From: Candidatus Brocadia sp. WS118
GTDB lineage: Bacteria > Planctomycetota > Brocadiia > Brocadiales > Brocadiaceae
Direction: 5' to 3'
NCBI GenBank assembly: GCA_007618135.1
Contig: PHFX01000157.1
Location: 1 to 62,316, forward strand
Length of the DNA: 62,316 bases
Of the stretch, positions 28,220 through 38,179 are shown one piece after another (position 1 is the stretch's first letter; every line of letters begins with the position of its first letter). Both the position numbers and the translations under genes were made by a program. Below the pieces are notes generated by a model that searched no databases, was not told the origin of the DNA, and was given only the letters and a program-made list of their open reading frames with translations.

Positions 28220-29122
28220 ATGCGCCGGCCGAGGATAATTACCTTACTGACGGACTTTGGCAATCAGGACGCATACGTGGGTGTTATGAAAGGTGTAATT
28301 ATCGGCATCAATCCTACCGCAAATATTATTGACATCTGCCACAGCATTCCACCACAAGACATATTCAACGGCGCCTATCTTCTCTCCACATCGTATAAAT
28401 ATTTTCCCAAAGACACAATTCACGTAGCCATTGTTGACCCAGGCGTTGGAAGTAAAAGAGCTATTGTTTGTGCCGAAACACGAGATTACCTCTTCCTTGT
28501 ACCTGATAACGGCATACTCAGTTTTATTGTTCGGGAAGAAAAGCTGAAAAGGATTTTCCGGGTAACAAACAGCAGATATTTCTTGGCGTCTCCCTGCACT
28601 ACCTTTCACGGCCGTGACGTTTTTGCGCCTGTTGCAGCACACCTGTCGCTTGGTATAAAACCGCAACAACTTGGCAACAAGCTCAATCACCTAAAAACCC
28701 TTGACATGCCTCAGCCAGAGCATAAAAATACAGGACACTTGGAAGGTCAAATCATTTCAATCGACCGGTTTGGAAATCTTATTACCAACATTACGAGAGT
28801 GCATATTGAACAGCACATCATCAAACAAATGCAAAACAGAGGTAAGGGATCAGGAGTCAGGGGCCAGGAGTCAGAAATCAGAAGTCATATCCCATGCACT
28901 TCCAAAAATAAGATGCTATTACCGTATAGCACTACGGAAACAACCATTGGAGGGAAAAAAATCAGAGGATTGAGCACAACCTATGTGAATGTACAGGTAG
29001 GGAAACCGCTCATCCTTTTTGGAAGTGCAGGTTTCTTAGAAGTCTCTGTTAATCAGGGAAATGCCCAAAAATATTTTAACGTAGACAAAGGGGACACCAT
29101 AACCATGAGAAGGGTGGATTGA
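28220..29122 (+). CDS. S-adenosylmethionine hydrolase (DUF62 family)
   Basis: A 300-residue member of the SAM hydroxide adenosyltransferase family, related to fluorinase and chlorinase, which converts SAM and water to adenosine and methionine. Motifs ITLLTDFGNQDAYVGVMKG, VAIVDPGVGS, PDNGILSF, HGRDVFAPVAAHL and IDRFGNLITNI are all present; Asp and His of the water-activating triad are in TDFG and HGRD. Between the two domains, residues about 209-226 (GKGSGVRGQESEIRSH) are encoded by a 7-base repeat and are an insertion relative to the usual family sequence. AGGAG precedes the ATG. Confidence 0.9.
   Translation: MRRPRIITLLTDFGNQDAYVGVMKGVIIGINPTANIIDICHSIPPQDIFNGAYLLSTSYKYFPKDTIHVAIVDPGVGSKRAIVCAETRDYLFLVPDNGILSFIVREEKLKRIFRVTNSRYFLASPCTTFHGRDVFAPVAAHLSLGIKPQQLGNKLNHLKTLDMPQPEHKNTGHLEGQIISIDRFGNLITNITRVHIEQHIIKQMQNRGKGSGVRGQESEIRSHIPCTSKNKMLLPYSTTETTIGGKKIRGLSTTYVNVQVGKPLILFGSAGFLEVSVNQGNAQKYFNVDKGDTITMRRVD
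28851..28885 (+). repeat. Heptanucleotide repeat inside SAM hydrolase gene
   Basis: Five units, CAGGAGT, CAGGGGC, CAGGAGT, CAGAAAT and CAGAAGT, lie in frame within the gene. Because the unit is not a multiple of three, gain or loss of one copy would shift the reading frame. Confidence 0.8.
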
Positions 29123-29261
29123 GGCGTCGGTTTTTACGCCGAACGATTCGGAAGAGACAAAATCAGAAGCACGAACTTTGTGAGTCAACCCTGACAGGGT
29201 TAATAGTTTTGCTTAAAAGGTCAAAATTATCTTTGGAATACCCTACAGAACTGCTTTCCTT

Positions 29262-30452
29262 CTATTTTATGGGAACGATTTCGGCCCTTCTGTTCAGGGC
29301 GCGACCTGCTTCGGTGTCATTAGGAGCAATAGGATTTTTATATCCAAAACCTACGATAGAAATACGTGATTCCTGAATGCCTTTTCCAACCAGATAATTC
29401 TTTACCGCATTGGCTCTTTTTTGGGAAAGGTCTATATTATAATCCATTGAACCGATATTGTCTGTGTGTCCCTCTATTCGTATCTTCATATCCGGATTAT
29501 TTTGCAAAATATCCACAATGTTGCTTAAATTCGAGTTAAACTCTTCTTTAATATCCCATTTCTTATAATCAAACGTGACTCCTTTTACCACCCAGCACCC
29601 TCTGGAATCAACAATGGCCCCTTTCGGCGTATCCGGGCATTCATCGTCCTTGTCATAAACACCATCACCATCACTATCAATATCATGAGCTTGTCTTGGT
29701 ATCTCTGTCAAAAATACCTTTTTTACAAATTCCGCCATGTTTTCACTGGACGCAATCTCATCAGCAGTTACTGAAAAACCACATTTTGCCTCCCTCGCAA
29801 GCTCTCTGAGTTCTCTTTCTCCTTCAGTGGCATTTCCCACAAAAATGGTGTAAAGACATGCCCTGTCTCCATACATTTCTTTTAAATCCTGCGCCCTCGA
29901 CAAGGGACTTCCGAGCAACTGTTCACCGTCACAGACAAGTATTACCGCATTTTGGCCGCCTGACGTCAGCAACAGGTTCTTTGCGTCTTTAATGGCATTG
30001 CCAGCCGGACTGCATCCTTCGGGTTTCGTTATCCCATTTAACGCATTTTCTAGATGCTCCCGTGAGTGTTTCGTAAGCTCACAGACAATAAATGTCTTGT
30101 CCAATGGCTTAAAAAATCCATGCCCAAAGGTTACCAATGCACTGTTTATATCGATTTCAGGCAGGGTATTATTCATTCTCATTAAAATATCTTTCGCTAC
30201 GGCAAATTTGGGATGCCCCTTATTAACGATACCGTTATATTCGTCTTGCATGGATGCGGATGCGTCTAAAATAATTACAAAGCTTTCAATTTTTGGCACA
30301 TACTGTACATCCTGAGACGCTGCATCTAAATCTTGAGGAACGAAAGTTTCAAGTGGTCCGACAGGTTTCTTAAGAGATGCAAGCTGTGTGCAACCTGCTA
30401 AAATGGTACTTGACGCCATAAGAAACGATGCCAATAGATATAGTTTTCTCAT
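29262..30452 (-). CDS. VWA-OmpA outer membrane lipoprotein
   Basis: A 396-residue lipoprotein with a lipobox LAGC (Cys21), a von Willebrand A domain (about 55-235) bearing the MIDAS motif DASAS, a thrombospondin-3-like calcium loop (DIDSDGDGVYDKDDECPD, about 263-280) and a C-terminal OmpA domain (about 300-396) with the peptidoglycan-binding pattern GHTDNIGS...LSQKRANAV. It is anchored in the outer membrane and bound to peptidoglycan, with VWA offering a metal-dependent protein-binding face. The partner is unknown. It is a single gene. Confidence 0.92.
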   Translation of the reverse strand: MRKLYLLASFLMASSTILAGCTQLASLKKPVGPLETFVPQDLDAASQDVQYVPKIESFVIILDASASMQDEYNGIVNKGHPKFAVAKDILMRMNNTLPEIDINSALVTFGHGFFKPLDKTFIVCELTKHSREHLENALNGITKPEGCSPAGNAIKDAKNLLLTSGGQNAVILVCDGEQLLGSPLSRAQDLKEMYGDRACLYTIFVGNATEGERELRELAREAKCGFSVTADEIASSENMAEFVKKVFLTEIPRQAHDIDSDGDGVYDKDDECPDTPKGAIVDSRGCWVVKGVTFDYKKWDIKEEFNSNLSNIVDILQNNPDMKIRIEGHTDNIGSMDYNIDLSQKRANAVKNYLVGKGIQESRISIVGFGYKNPIAPNDTEAGRALNRRAEIVPIK

Positions 30453-30563
30453 AACGATTCCTCAGTAAAAGATGATAGATAATAGGAAATCCGTTTCCCC
30501 ATTGCGCGAATAGCTTAACAAAAACGAAAAAGATTGCAAGCTTTTTTCACATTCGTTGGCTGG

Positions 30564-30653
30564 TTATTTCCCTAAGAACATCTTCTCAAAATACTTTTGT
30601 CGACTCAGCTCTTTCTTTGAAACGGACAACATCATCAAAAAGAACTCACTCAT
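30564..30653 (-). CDS. Possible 29-residue small protein coupled to flavoprotein gene
   Basis: An ATGA overlap joins this 29-codon frame (MSEFFLMMLSVSKKELSRQK...) to the stop of the large flavoprotein gene. The hydrophobic N-terminus followed by a basic amphipathic tail would suit a small membrane-associated subunit, but it may be the stub of a deleted downstream gene. No family is recognised. Confidence 0.35.
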   Translation of the reverse strand: MSEFFLMMLSVSKKELSRQKYFEKMFLGK

Positions 30654-33340
30654 TGAAGACCAAAAAGCGATAGCATGCGTTTTACCAACCAACCAATAAT
30701 AGCCGTAAATATTTTGAATATAACCGATACGCTAATCGTATCGAAAACGATCTCACGATACGCCTTTTTTCCTGACACGCTGTCGAATAATGCCTTTCGC
30801 AATGCCTGATCATTGTTTGCAATCCGGATAACTGGCGTAAGAAAACCGTAATAAGCGCCCCAAATTACCAATCTTCTCACGGTATGCGCATAGGGAAGGT
30901 CTTTTATGACCTCACGAAAACTACTCACGTAGGTTCGAAATGCCTGCCTGGATATCCCCACGTCCATCATGACTTCTGCCGCCCTGATGCCCATTAAACT
31001 TGCGGAATTAACTCCTTTCCCCTTGAAAGGGCGAATAAGACCCGCTGCATCACCGATAGTAACATACCGGTCACCATAGAGATGCCTGGCAGGTTTTATG
31101 GGAAAGCAACCGCGATGATAGTCAAGTTTCTCCTGGGATTCCCTGAAGGTTTTTGGAAGTACTTCCAGAACATCGGGCAGACGCAAAAACTCATCCATAG
31201 ACCTGGATGAAATTTTTGCCCCGGCGATATTCATGGTATAGTGATCTGCCTTCGGGGTGATTGCGCCAAATTCAATCCCTTTTATCGAAGGTAAGAAGGC
31301 ATGGATGTACCCATCGGTAGTCTCCAGGTTCTGATGCTTCCCTTTGGGGTGGAATTTGGTCAGTATGGTTAATAAAAATTTCGGGGACTTATAATTGGTC
31401 TCCCTTTCAAAGATCCTGTGAGTTCCTTCCTCAAGGCCAAACGCACCCACGACGACGTCGGCCCGGACATGTCTTGTTTCGCTATATACCGTAACTTTAT
31501 TTTTATCAATTTCCACATCGGTAACCTTGCTTCTGATAATCGTTGCGCCTGCCTCTTTTGCCTTTTGCAAGAGATAGGCATCGAACTGAACCCTGCGAAG
31601 GGCGTATGAGAGTTCTCCTTCTCCATCAAGTTTGATGACATGACCATTGGTGTGGAGATAGTAGCCAGGCACATCCCTTTTCACGAGATGCCAGGGGAAA
31701 GGAATGCCCAGTTTATCCTGGATAATCTGCTCGATGGGTTGAGAAAGAACGCCCGCACATTCATTATGTTCAATACCACCTTCAAAGTCTTTGTATTCGT
31801 AAACAATAACATCAAGGTTAATATTTCGTTTTTTAGCAAGATTCTTTAAGGCAATTGCACAACTAGCGCCTGCAGGCCCTCCGCCAATTATGACAACCGT
31901 TTTACCATTGTCCAGGGGTCCCAGTCCTAATTCTTGTAACTGTGTCAGCCTTTTTGGACGCTCCGGAAGCGTCAGAAACTTGGCATAATCATATCCCTGT
32001 TTTACGGCAGCTGAAAGTATATAAGGGAACATGGCAATGTGCAGGCGAATATTGATAACCTTGAAAAAAATCTCTTTATAACTTGCATTGCCGGTAACCA
32101 TATTCCAAAGGATATTATTAATCTGAATTGATTCCCACGCAGTCTGATGTTTCTCTAAAAGATCAATTTGCACGTTTACTAGGCGTTTTTTGGACGTGGT
32201 GAACTCATGGATACGGAACAAGAGATTGCCAAAGAAGTTATCCTGTGCCAAAAGTCTCAAGGCAGGTTGATAATATCCCTTCTTAAAATCTTCTTCAGAA
32301 ATGCCTTTTTCGAAGACGGCACGTGCAGCTAATTGTGCCGTATCAAAGGCAGATTCAATGCCATTTTTATAGGTGCGGGAAATGCTTGCATCCCCGACAA
32401 TTACCAACCTGTTCGTATAAGGATGGGCAGCGTGCGTAACAGATATTTTCGGGAAACAAATGCAGAGATCCCGGGGCAGTGACCACCCTTCAGGGAAAAG
32501 TTCAATCACTTTGGGATGTCTCATAAATTCAACCAAGTGGGCCTTCGTTATGTCGTCCTTTCCGACAAGAGATATCGTAACATAGTCCACTTTGGGTATA
32601 AAGGCGGCAAATTTGATGGGTTTAATTCCTAATGCGAATACGTAAATCGAGTTGCGGAAACGTTCCTGAATAAAGGACTTCCCCAAATAGATTTCTGCAT
32701 TGCACGTCCGCACCGATTCCGGTTCCCGATAGCCGAATTCCTTGCCTACAATCCTTTTTATGAGGGCGGTATTCAGACCGAATGCGCCTACAATAAGATC
32801 AGCAGACATCTTTTTTCTTACCTCCGCTTCCTTGTATACGATATTTACAAAATCCTGCGGATATTTGGGGAGTTCTATCTCTTCTACAACGGCCGAGATG
32901 ACTTTTACCCCCTGGGCTGCGACGTGCTTCAGTAAAAAATCGTCAAAACTGATATTGGTGGTTAATTCCGAGAATCGGGGACCATTTCCGCGAAAGACGG
33001 TTATTATTTTTGGTTTATGTCCGGGTTTTGGGTGGTGAAGTTGAATACCACGTTCTTGTGTCTGAAAGTAATAGCCGCTTATTTCTTGTTGAACACGCGT
33101 CTTGGGGAGTATAATCCCCTGACTTTCCATCTTATCAAGGAGGGTTTCAGACAGGACCCCGGCGCACATGTTGCATCCAACGGGACCTTTTTGAATAAAA
33201 TTTCTGCCGTCAAGAATAGTTACATGAATCCGGCGACCTTGTTTCTTTGCAAGTGTTAAGGCAAAATGAGTAAAAAAACTACCCGCCGGACCACCGCCGA
33301 TAACTAAAATATTTGCGTCATCTCTCAGTTGAATATTCAT
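30650..33340 (-). CDS. Tandem-fused geranylgeranyl-reductase-like flavoprotein
   Basis: An 896-residue protein made of two complete FAD-dependent oxidoreductase modules of the geranylgeranyl reductase family, head to tail. Module one (about 1-440) has ILVIGGGPAGSFF, NMCAGVLSETLL and VGDASISRTYKNGIESA. Module two (about 475-896) has VVIIGGGPAGASCA, NECAGVLSQPIE and IGDAAGLIRPFKGKGVNSA. The second copy keeps the canonical GDAxG motif; in the first it is GDASI, so the first may be less active or regulatory. The C-terminus is hydrophobic and may lie on the membrane. A role in saturating isoprenoid or other membrane lipids is inferred. ATG 33340 is preferred over GTG 33358. Confidence 0.85.
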   Translation of the reverse strand: MNIQLRDDANILVIGGGPAGSFFTHFALTLAKKQGRRIHVTILDGRNFIQKGPVGCNMCAGVLSETLLDKMESQGIILPKTRVQQEISGYYFQTQERGIQLHHPKPGHKPKIITVFRGNGPRFSELTTNISFDDFLLKHVAAQGVKVISAVVEEIELPKYPQDFVNIVYKEAEVRKKMSADLIVGAFGLNTALIKRIVGKEFGYREPESVRTCNAEIYLGKSFIQERFRNSIYVFALGIKPIKFAAFIPKVDYVTISLVGKDDITKAHLVEFMRHPKVIELFPEGWSLPRDLCICFPKISVTHAAHPYTNRLVIVGDASISRTYKNGIESAFDTAQLAARAVFEKGISEEDFKKGYYQPALRLLAQDNFFGNLLFRIHEFTTSKKRLVNVQIDLLEKHQTAWESIQINNILWNMVTGNASYKEIFFKVINIRLHIAMFPYILSAAVKQGYDYAKFLTLPERPKRLTQLQELGLGPLDNGKTVVIIGGGPAGASCAIALKNLAKKRNINLDVIVYEYKDFEGGIEHNECAGVLSQPIEQIIQDKLGIPFPWHLVKRDVPGYYLHTNGHVIKLDGEGELSYALRRVQFDAYLLQKAKEAGATIIRSKVTDVEIDKNKVTVYSETRHVRADVVVGAFGLEEGTHRIFERETNYKSPKFLLTILTKFHPKGKHQNLETTDGYIHAFLPSIKGIEFGAITPKADHYTMNIAGAKISSRSMDEFLRLPDVLEVLPKTFRESQEKLDYHRGCFPIKPARHLYGDRYVTIGDAAGLIRPFKGKGVNSASLMGIRAAEVMMDVGISRQAFRTYVSSFREVIKDLPYAHTVRRLVIWGAYYGFLTPVIRIANNDQALRKALFDSVSGKKAYREIVFDTISVSVIFKIFTAIIGWLVKRMLSLFGLQ

Positions 33341-33415
33341 TGTCGCGGACAACCTCACTACTGCACAAGAATTTTAACATCAAGGTTATATTATAGAAAA
33401 CGCACAAAGAAAGAT

Positions 33416-33486
33416 GTCCATTGCGAGGGGGCGTTGGTCCAAAGCAATCTCTCTCGTGGGATTGCTTCGCTTTGCCCGCAATGACA
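33416..33486. repeat. CATTGCGAG/CGCAATGACA inverted-end repeat
   Basis: The ends GTCCATTGCGAG and CCCGCAATGACA frame AAGCAATC-rich internal sequence. Relatives lie at 35016-35133 and 40489-40556. It is probably a MITE-like or REP element. Confidence 0.75.
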
Positions 33487-33504
33487 GAGAGAACAGCATG
33501 TCAT

Positions 33505-33582
33505 ATGTTTAGGAATTTCAATTACCCCCCATAATCCCCCCGTTTACGGGGGGAAACAGGGGGGAAAGTAGCCGAGGGCCTA
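33505..33582. repeat. Inverted copy of CCCCCC-type repeat
   Basis: This is the reverse complement of the element at 9035-9125, including GGAATTTCAATTACCCCCC and AGTAGCCGAGGGCCTAA. It lies next to the element at 33416-33486. Confidence 0.75.
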
Positions 33583-33646
33583 ATTTATTGCTTTTGCACA
33601 GGCTAAAACCTGTGGCTACAAATGCCAATATTTGTGAAACGACGCG

Positions 33647-35182
<1,536 letters not shown>

Positions 35183-35190
<8 letters not shown>

Positions 35191-36061
35191 CTATACTTTC
35201 CCGGTAAACCATAAGAGCCTTTGGCAATTTATTCAGGATGTCTGTGGCAATCAGAGACATTTCACCCGTCTCCTGTACCGCAAGATCCCCTGCCATACCA
35301 TGCAAATAGGCACCCAACTGAGCAGCTTCAAAGGGTGAATAATTTTGCCCTAAAAAGGCGGCAATCATGCCGGTCAGGACGTCTCCCGCCCCGGCGGTAG
35401 CCATCCCGGGATTCCCCGTCTTATTTACATAAAACCGATCCTCATTGACGACGAGGGTCTGATGCCCTTTCAGCACAAGGGTTACATTCTTTCTTCCCCG
35501 TATAAATATCCGGGAGACTTCTAACCGTTTCGATTGAATCTCCTGAGTTGAAGATACTCCCATAAGACGCGCCATTTCTCCGGGATGAGGCGTAAGGATA
35601 ATCTGCTTTTTTATCTGACGTAATACATCGAGGTTATCAGCTAGGGCATGAATACCATCTGCATCCAATACGATGGGGCAATCCAAAGATTGTAACAGCC
35701 ACAAGACTAATCTCCTCGTCTCTAAGTATTGTGACAGGCCGGGACCGATAGCAACGACATCAAACCGTTGTGAAAAATCGAGGATATCCTGGCGTCCCAA
35801 CTCGGACAGGGTCTTCAGGTGCGTTTCCGGCAGAGGATGCGTCATAACACAGGTCAGTTTGGATGCCACAATTCCCTGCAGACTCTCCGGGATGCCCAGA
35901 GTTACCAGTCCTGCTCCGGCACGCAGTGCAGCCTTGCTGCAAAGATACGCTGCACCTGTCATCCCGCAGGAACCCGCCAGCACCAATATTCTTCCGTAAT
36001 CTCCTTTGTGAGTGTCAGGTTTTCGGGAAGGAATCTTTGGCAATATCTTTACTTCATACAC
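35183..36061 (-). CDS. nnrD: ADP/ATP-dependent NAD(P)H-hydrate dehydratase
   Basis: A 292-residue ribokinase-fold enzyme that repairs hydrated NADH and NADPH. The family motifs GDYGRILVLAGS, LTPHPGEMARLMG and GNPGMATAGAGDVLTGMIAAFL are present, including the GAGD catalytic Asp. The N-terminal epimerase domain (NnrE), often fused, is absent here, which is common. It is followed with overlap by the PLD-like gene. Confidence 0.94.
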
Positions 36062-36065
36062 AAAA

Positions 36066-36260
36066 TCACCTTACCTTTTTAACCACAGAGTTCGCAGAAA
36101 ACACAGAGTTGTAAGGGATACTTCTCAGTGATAATTCATAACAAAGCGCTTCCTCATAAATTGATTCTAACAAACCTGGGCCTAGTATACGATGGACATC
36201 TATGACTGCAGATATAATCTGTTCAGTCAATAAATCCGCCATATCTTTCTCTGTGCTCAC
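36066..36260 (-). pseudogene. Truncated GxxExxY protein
   Basis: A 64-residue frame whose first 45 residues match the GxxExxY family (TEQIISAVIDVHRILGPGLLESIYEEAL, with the name-giving G-x-x-E-x-x-Y). Family members run to about 125 residues; here the second half is replaced by sequence from a dispersed repeat (TCTGTGTTTTCTGCGAACTC), giving an unrelated tail. The start region also looks repeat-derived. It is most likely a remnant. Confidence 0.7.
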
Positions 36261-36294
36261 TGTGTGCTCTGTGGCTAGTGTTCTGTAATCGCCA

Positions 36295-37047
36295 CTACTT
36301 CTTTGTTCGATTAATCAATGATGCGACATAAGCTGCACCAAAGCCATTGTCAATATTCACGACAGAAACACCGGAGGCGCAACTATTCAGCATGGCTAAA
36401 AGCGGTGCAACTCCATGAAAACTTGCGCCATAACCGATACTCGTTGGCACGCCAATGACAGGACAATCCACCAACCCTCCCACAACGCTTGCCAGTGCAC
36501 CTTCCATCCCTGCCACAACAATGATTACATTGGCTTTTAGTAATTCCCCATGACTCTTCATTAACCGATGGATACCCGCAACCCCGACATCGTACAAGAC
36601 CCGCACATTATTACCCATGATCTCCGCGGTTACCCGCGCCTCCTCGGCAACAGGGATATCAGAGGTGCCCGCTGTTATAATCAGAATGAGTCCCTTGTGC
36701 GGTTTTCTTCTGGTCTTTCGTATGGTAATCGTCCTTGCCTGTTCATGATAAACAGCCTCTGGAAATTCGTGGGAAACAGCCTGATAAATTTCCTTCGTTG
36801 CACGAGTCGCAAGCATATCGTTTTCACCTGCAACGATATGCTCTGCGATCTTCACTACCTGCTCAGGGGTCTTACCCAGGCAAAAAATGACCTCTGGAAA
36901 GCCGCAACGAATTTTACGATGGCTATCCACCTTCGCAAAACCAATGTCTTTATACGGTAGTTCTCTGATCTTTCCGAGGACCTCATGTAATGACACATCA
37001 CCGGCTTTATAATCTTCTAATAATTGTTTTATGACGTCAATATCCAT
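36295..37047 (-). CDS. larB: Nickel-pincer nucleotide cofactor synthase LarB
   Basis: A 250-residue enzyme of the AIR-carboxylase-like LarB family, which carboxylates and hydrolyses nicotinic acid adenine dinucleotide in the first step of the nickel-pincer cofactor pathway used by lactate racemase relatives. The C-terminal LNSCASGVSVVNIDNGFGAAY contains the conserved Cys (about 223), and GTSDIPVAEEA marks the nucleotide site. larC and larE are not in the window. It sits between the GxxExxY remnant and tsaD. Confidence 0.92.
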   Translation of the reverse strand: MDIDVIKQLLEDYKAGDVSLHEVLGKIRELPYKDIGFAKVDSHRKIRCGFPEVIFCLGKTPEQVVKIAEHIVAGENDMLATRATKEIYQAVSHEFPEAVYHEQARTITIRKTRRKPHKGLILIITAGTSDIPVAEEARVTAEIMGNNVRVLYDVGVAGIHRLMKSHGELLKANVIIVVAGMEGALASVVGGLVDCPVIGVPTSIGYGASFHGVAPLLAMLNSCASGVSVVNIDNGFGAAYVASLINRTKK

Positions 37048-37100
37048 ATTTATTCTTTGCCATTATCCACCTTGCTCGTTTAGGCTACAGTTTCGCCATC

Positions 37101-38108
37101 CTATGGAACAGCTTCTATATCAAGGGTTGAAATATCTCCGCCAAGATACTTCTTATATGCAAGCCCTGCTACCATAGCGGCGTTATCGGTACATAATAAA
37201 GCAGACGGGTAATATACGGGAATAGCCAGTTCCTTCGATTTATCCTTCAACTTCTGACGTAGCCTGGAATTCGCCGCAACACCCCCACCCGTTAAGATCC
37301 CGAGGACATTATAGATCCTTGACGCAAGAAAAGTTTTTTCAACCAGGACATCAACCACCGCTTCCTGAAAGCTTGCGGCAATATCAGCTACCTCCTGATT
37401 GCCTGATGTTGTTGCTTTGGATGGTCTTGCATTTTGTCCCTCACAATAATATAATACCGCAGTTTTCAGCCCGCTAAAACTAAAATCGAGGGAATCTTTT
37501 TCGAGGTACGCCCGGGGAAAGGGCACGGCATACTGATTCCCATATTTTGCAAGCCTATCAATAATAGGTCCGCCAGGGTAACCAAGACCCAGTATTTTTG
37601 CTACTTTATCAAATGCCTCACCTGCTGCATCATCAATGGTCCAGCCCAATGGAATATGCCTTGTTTCACTTTCCGATAAAAATAATATGGTATGTCCTCC
37701 CGACACAACAAGGCTGATTGCGGGATACGGTATATCATTATATTCAAGATTGTTTGCATAAATATGCGCGTGGAGGTGATCAATAGCTATGAGAGGCACG
37801 TCCAGTATCATACTCAACGATTTCGCTGCTGTAACACCAATGAGTAAGGAGCCAATCAGTCCCGGAGTATTTACCACAGCAATCGCATCGATTTCCTTCA
37901 ATTGAATTTTGGCGTCAACGAGGGCGTTGTCAATAATACCCGTGATAGCCTCCAAATGTGCACGGCAGGCAATTTCGGGAACGACACCTCCAAATTCACC
38001 ATGCAATGTGTTTTGCGACAGAATGATGCTCGATACGATTTCTTTCCCATCTTTTACCACTGCAGCCGATGTCTCATCACACGATGTTTCAATACCTAAA
38101 ATGAGCAT
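37101..38108 (-). CDS. tsaD: tRNA threonylcarbamoyladenosine transferase TsaD
   Basis: A 335-residue ASKHA-fold protein that, with TsaB and TsaE, transfers threonylcarbamoyl to A37 of ANN-decoding tRNAs. It starts ILGIETSCDETSAAVV and contains the metal-binding HLHAHIYAN, VSGGHTI and GGVAANSRLR. ATG 38108 matches the family N-terminus. The start codon lies only four bases after a terminator T-run (38113), with no visible Shine-Dalgarno site; an alternative TTG at 38141 would start inside the terminator stem. Confidence 0.94.
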   Translation of the reverse strand: MLILGIETSCDETSAAVVKDGKEIVSSIILSQNTLHGEFGGVVPEIACRAHLEAITGIIDNALVDAKIQLKEIDAIAVVNTPGLIGSLLIGVTAAKSLSMILDVPLIAIDHLHAHIYANNLEYNDIPYPAISLVVSGGHTILFLSESETRHIPLGWTIDDAAGEAFDKVAKILGLGYPGGPIIDRLAKYGNQYAVPFPRAYLEKDSLDFSFSGLKTAVLYYCEGQNARPSKATTSGNQEVADIAASFQEAVVDVLVEKTFLASRIYNVLGILTGGGVAANSRLRQKLKDKSKELAIPVYYPSALLCTDNAAMVAGLAYKKYLGGDISTLDIEAVP

Positions 38109-38112
38109 ACAT

Positions 38113-38138
38113 AAAAAAGGCAGGGCGTATTCCTGCCT
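38113..38138 (-). terminator. Terminator between protease gene and tsaD
   Basis: On the minus strand AGGCAGG pairs with CCTGCCT around a 7-base loop, followed by six T residues. It lies 42 bases after the protease stop and directly abuts the tsaD start. Confidence 0.88.
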
Positions 38139-38179
38139 CAAACGAAATGATTATTGATTTGAATACCCAATGCAAATTC

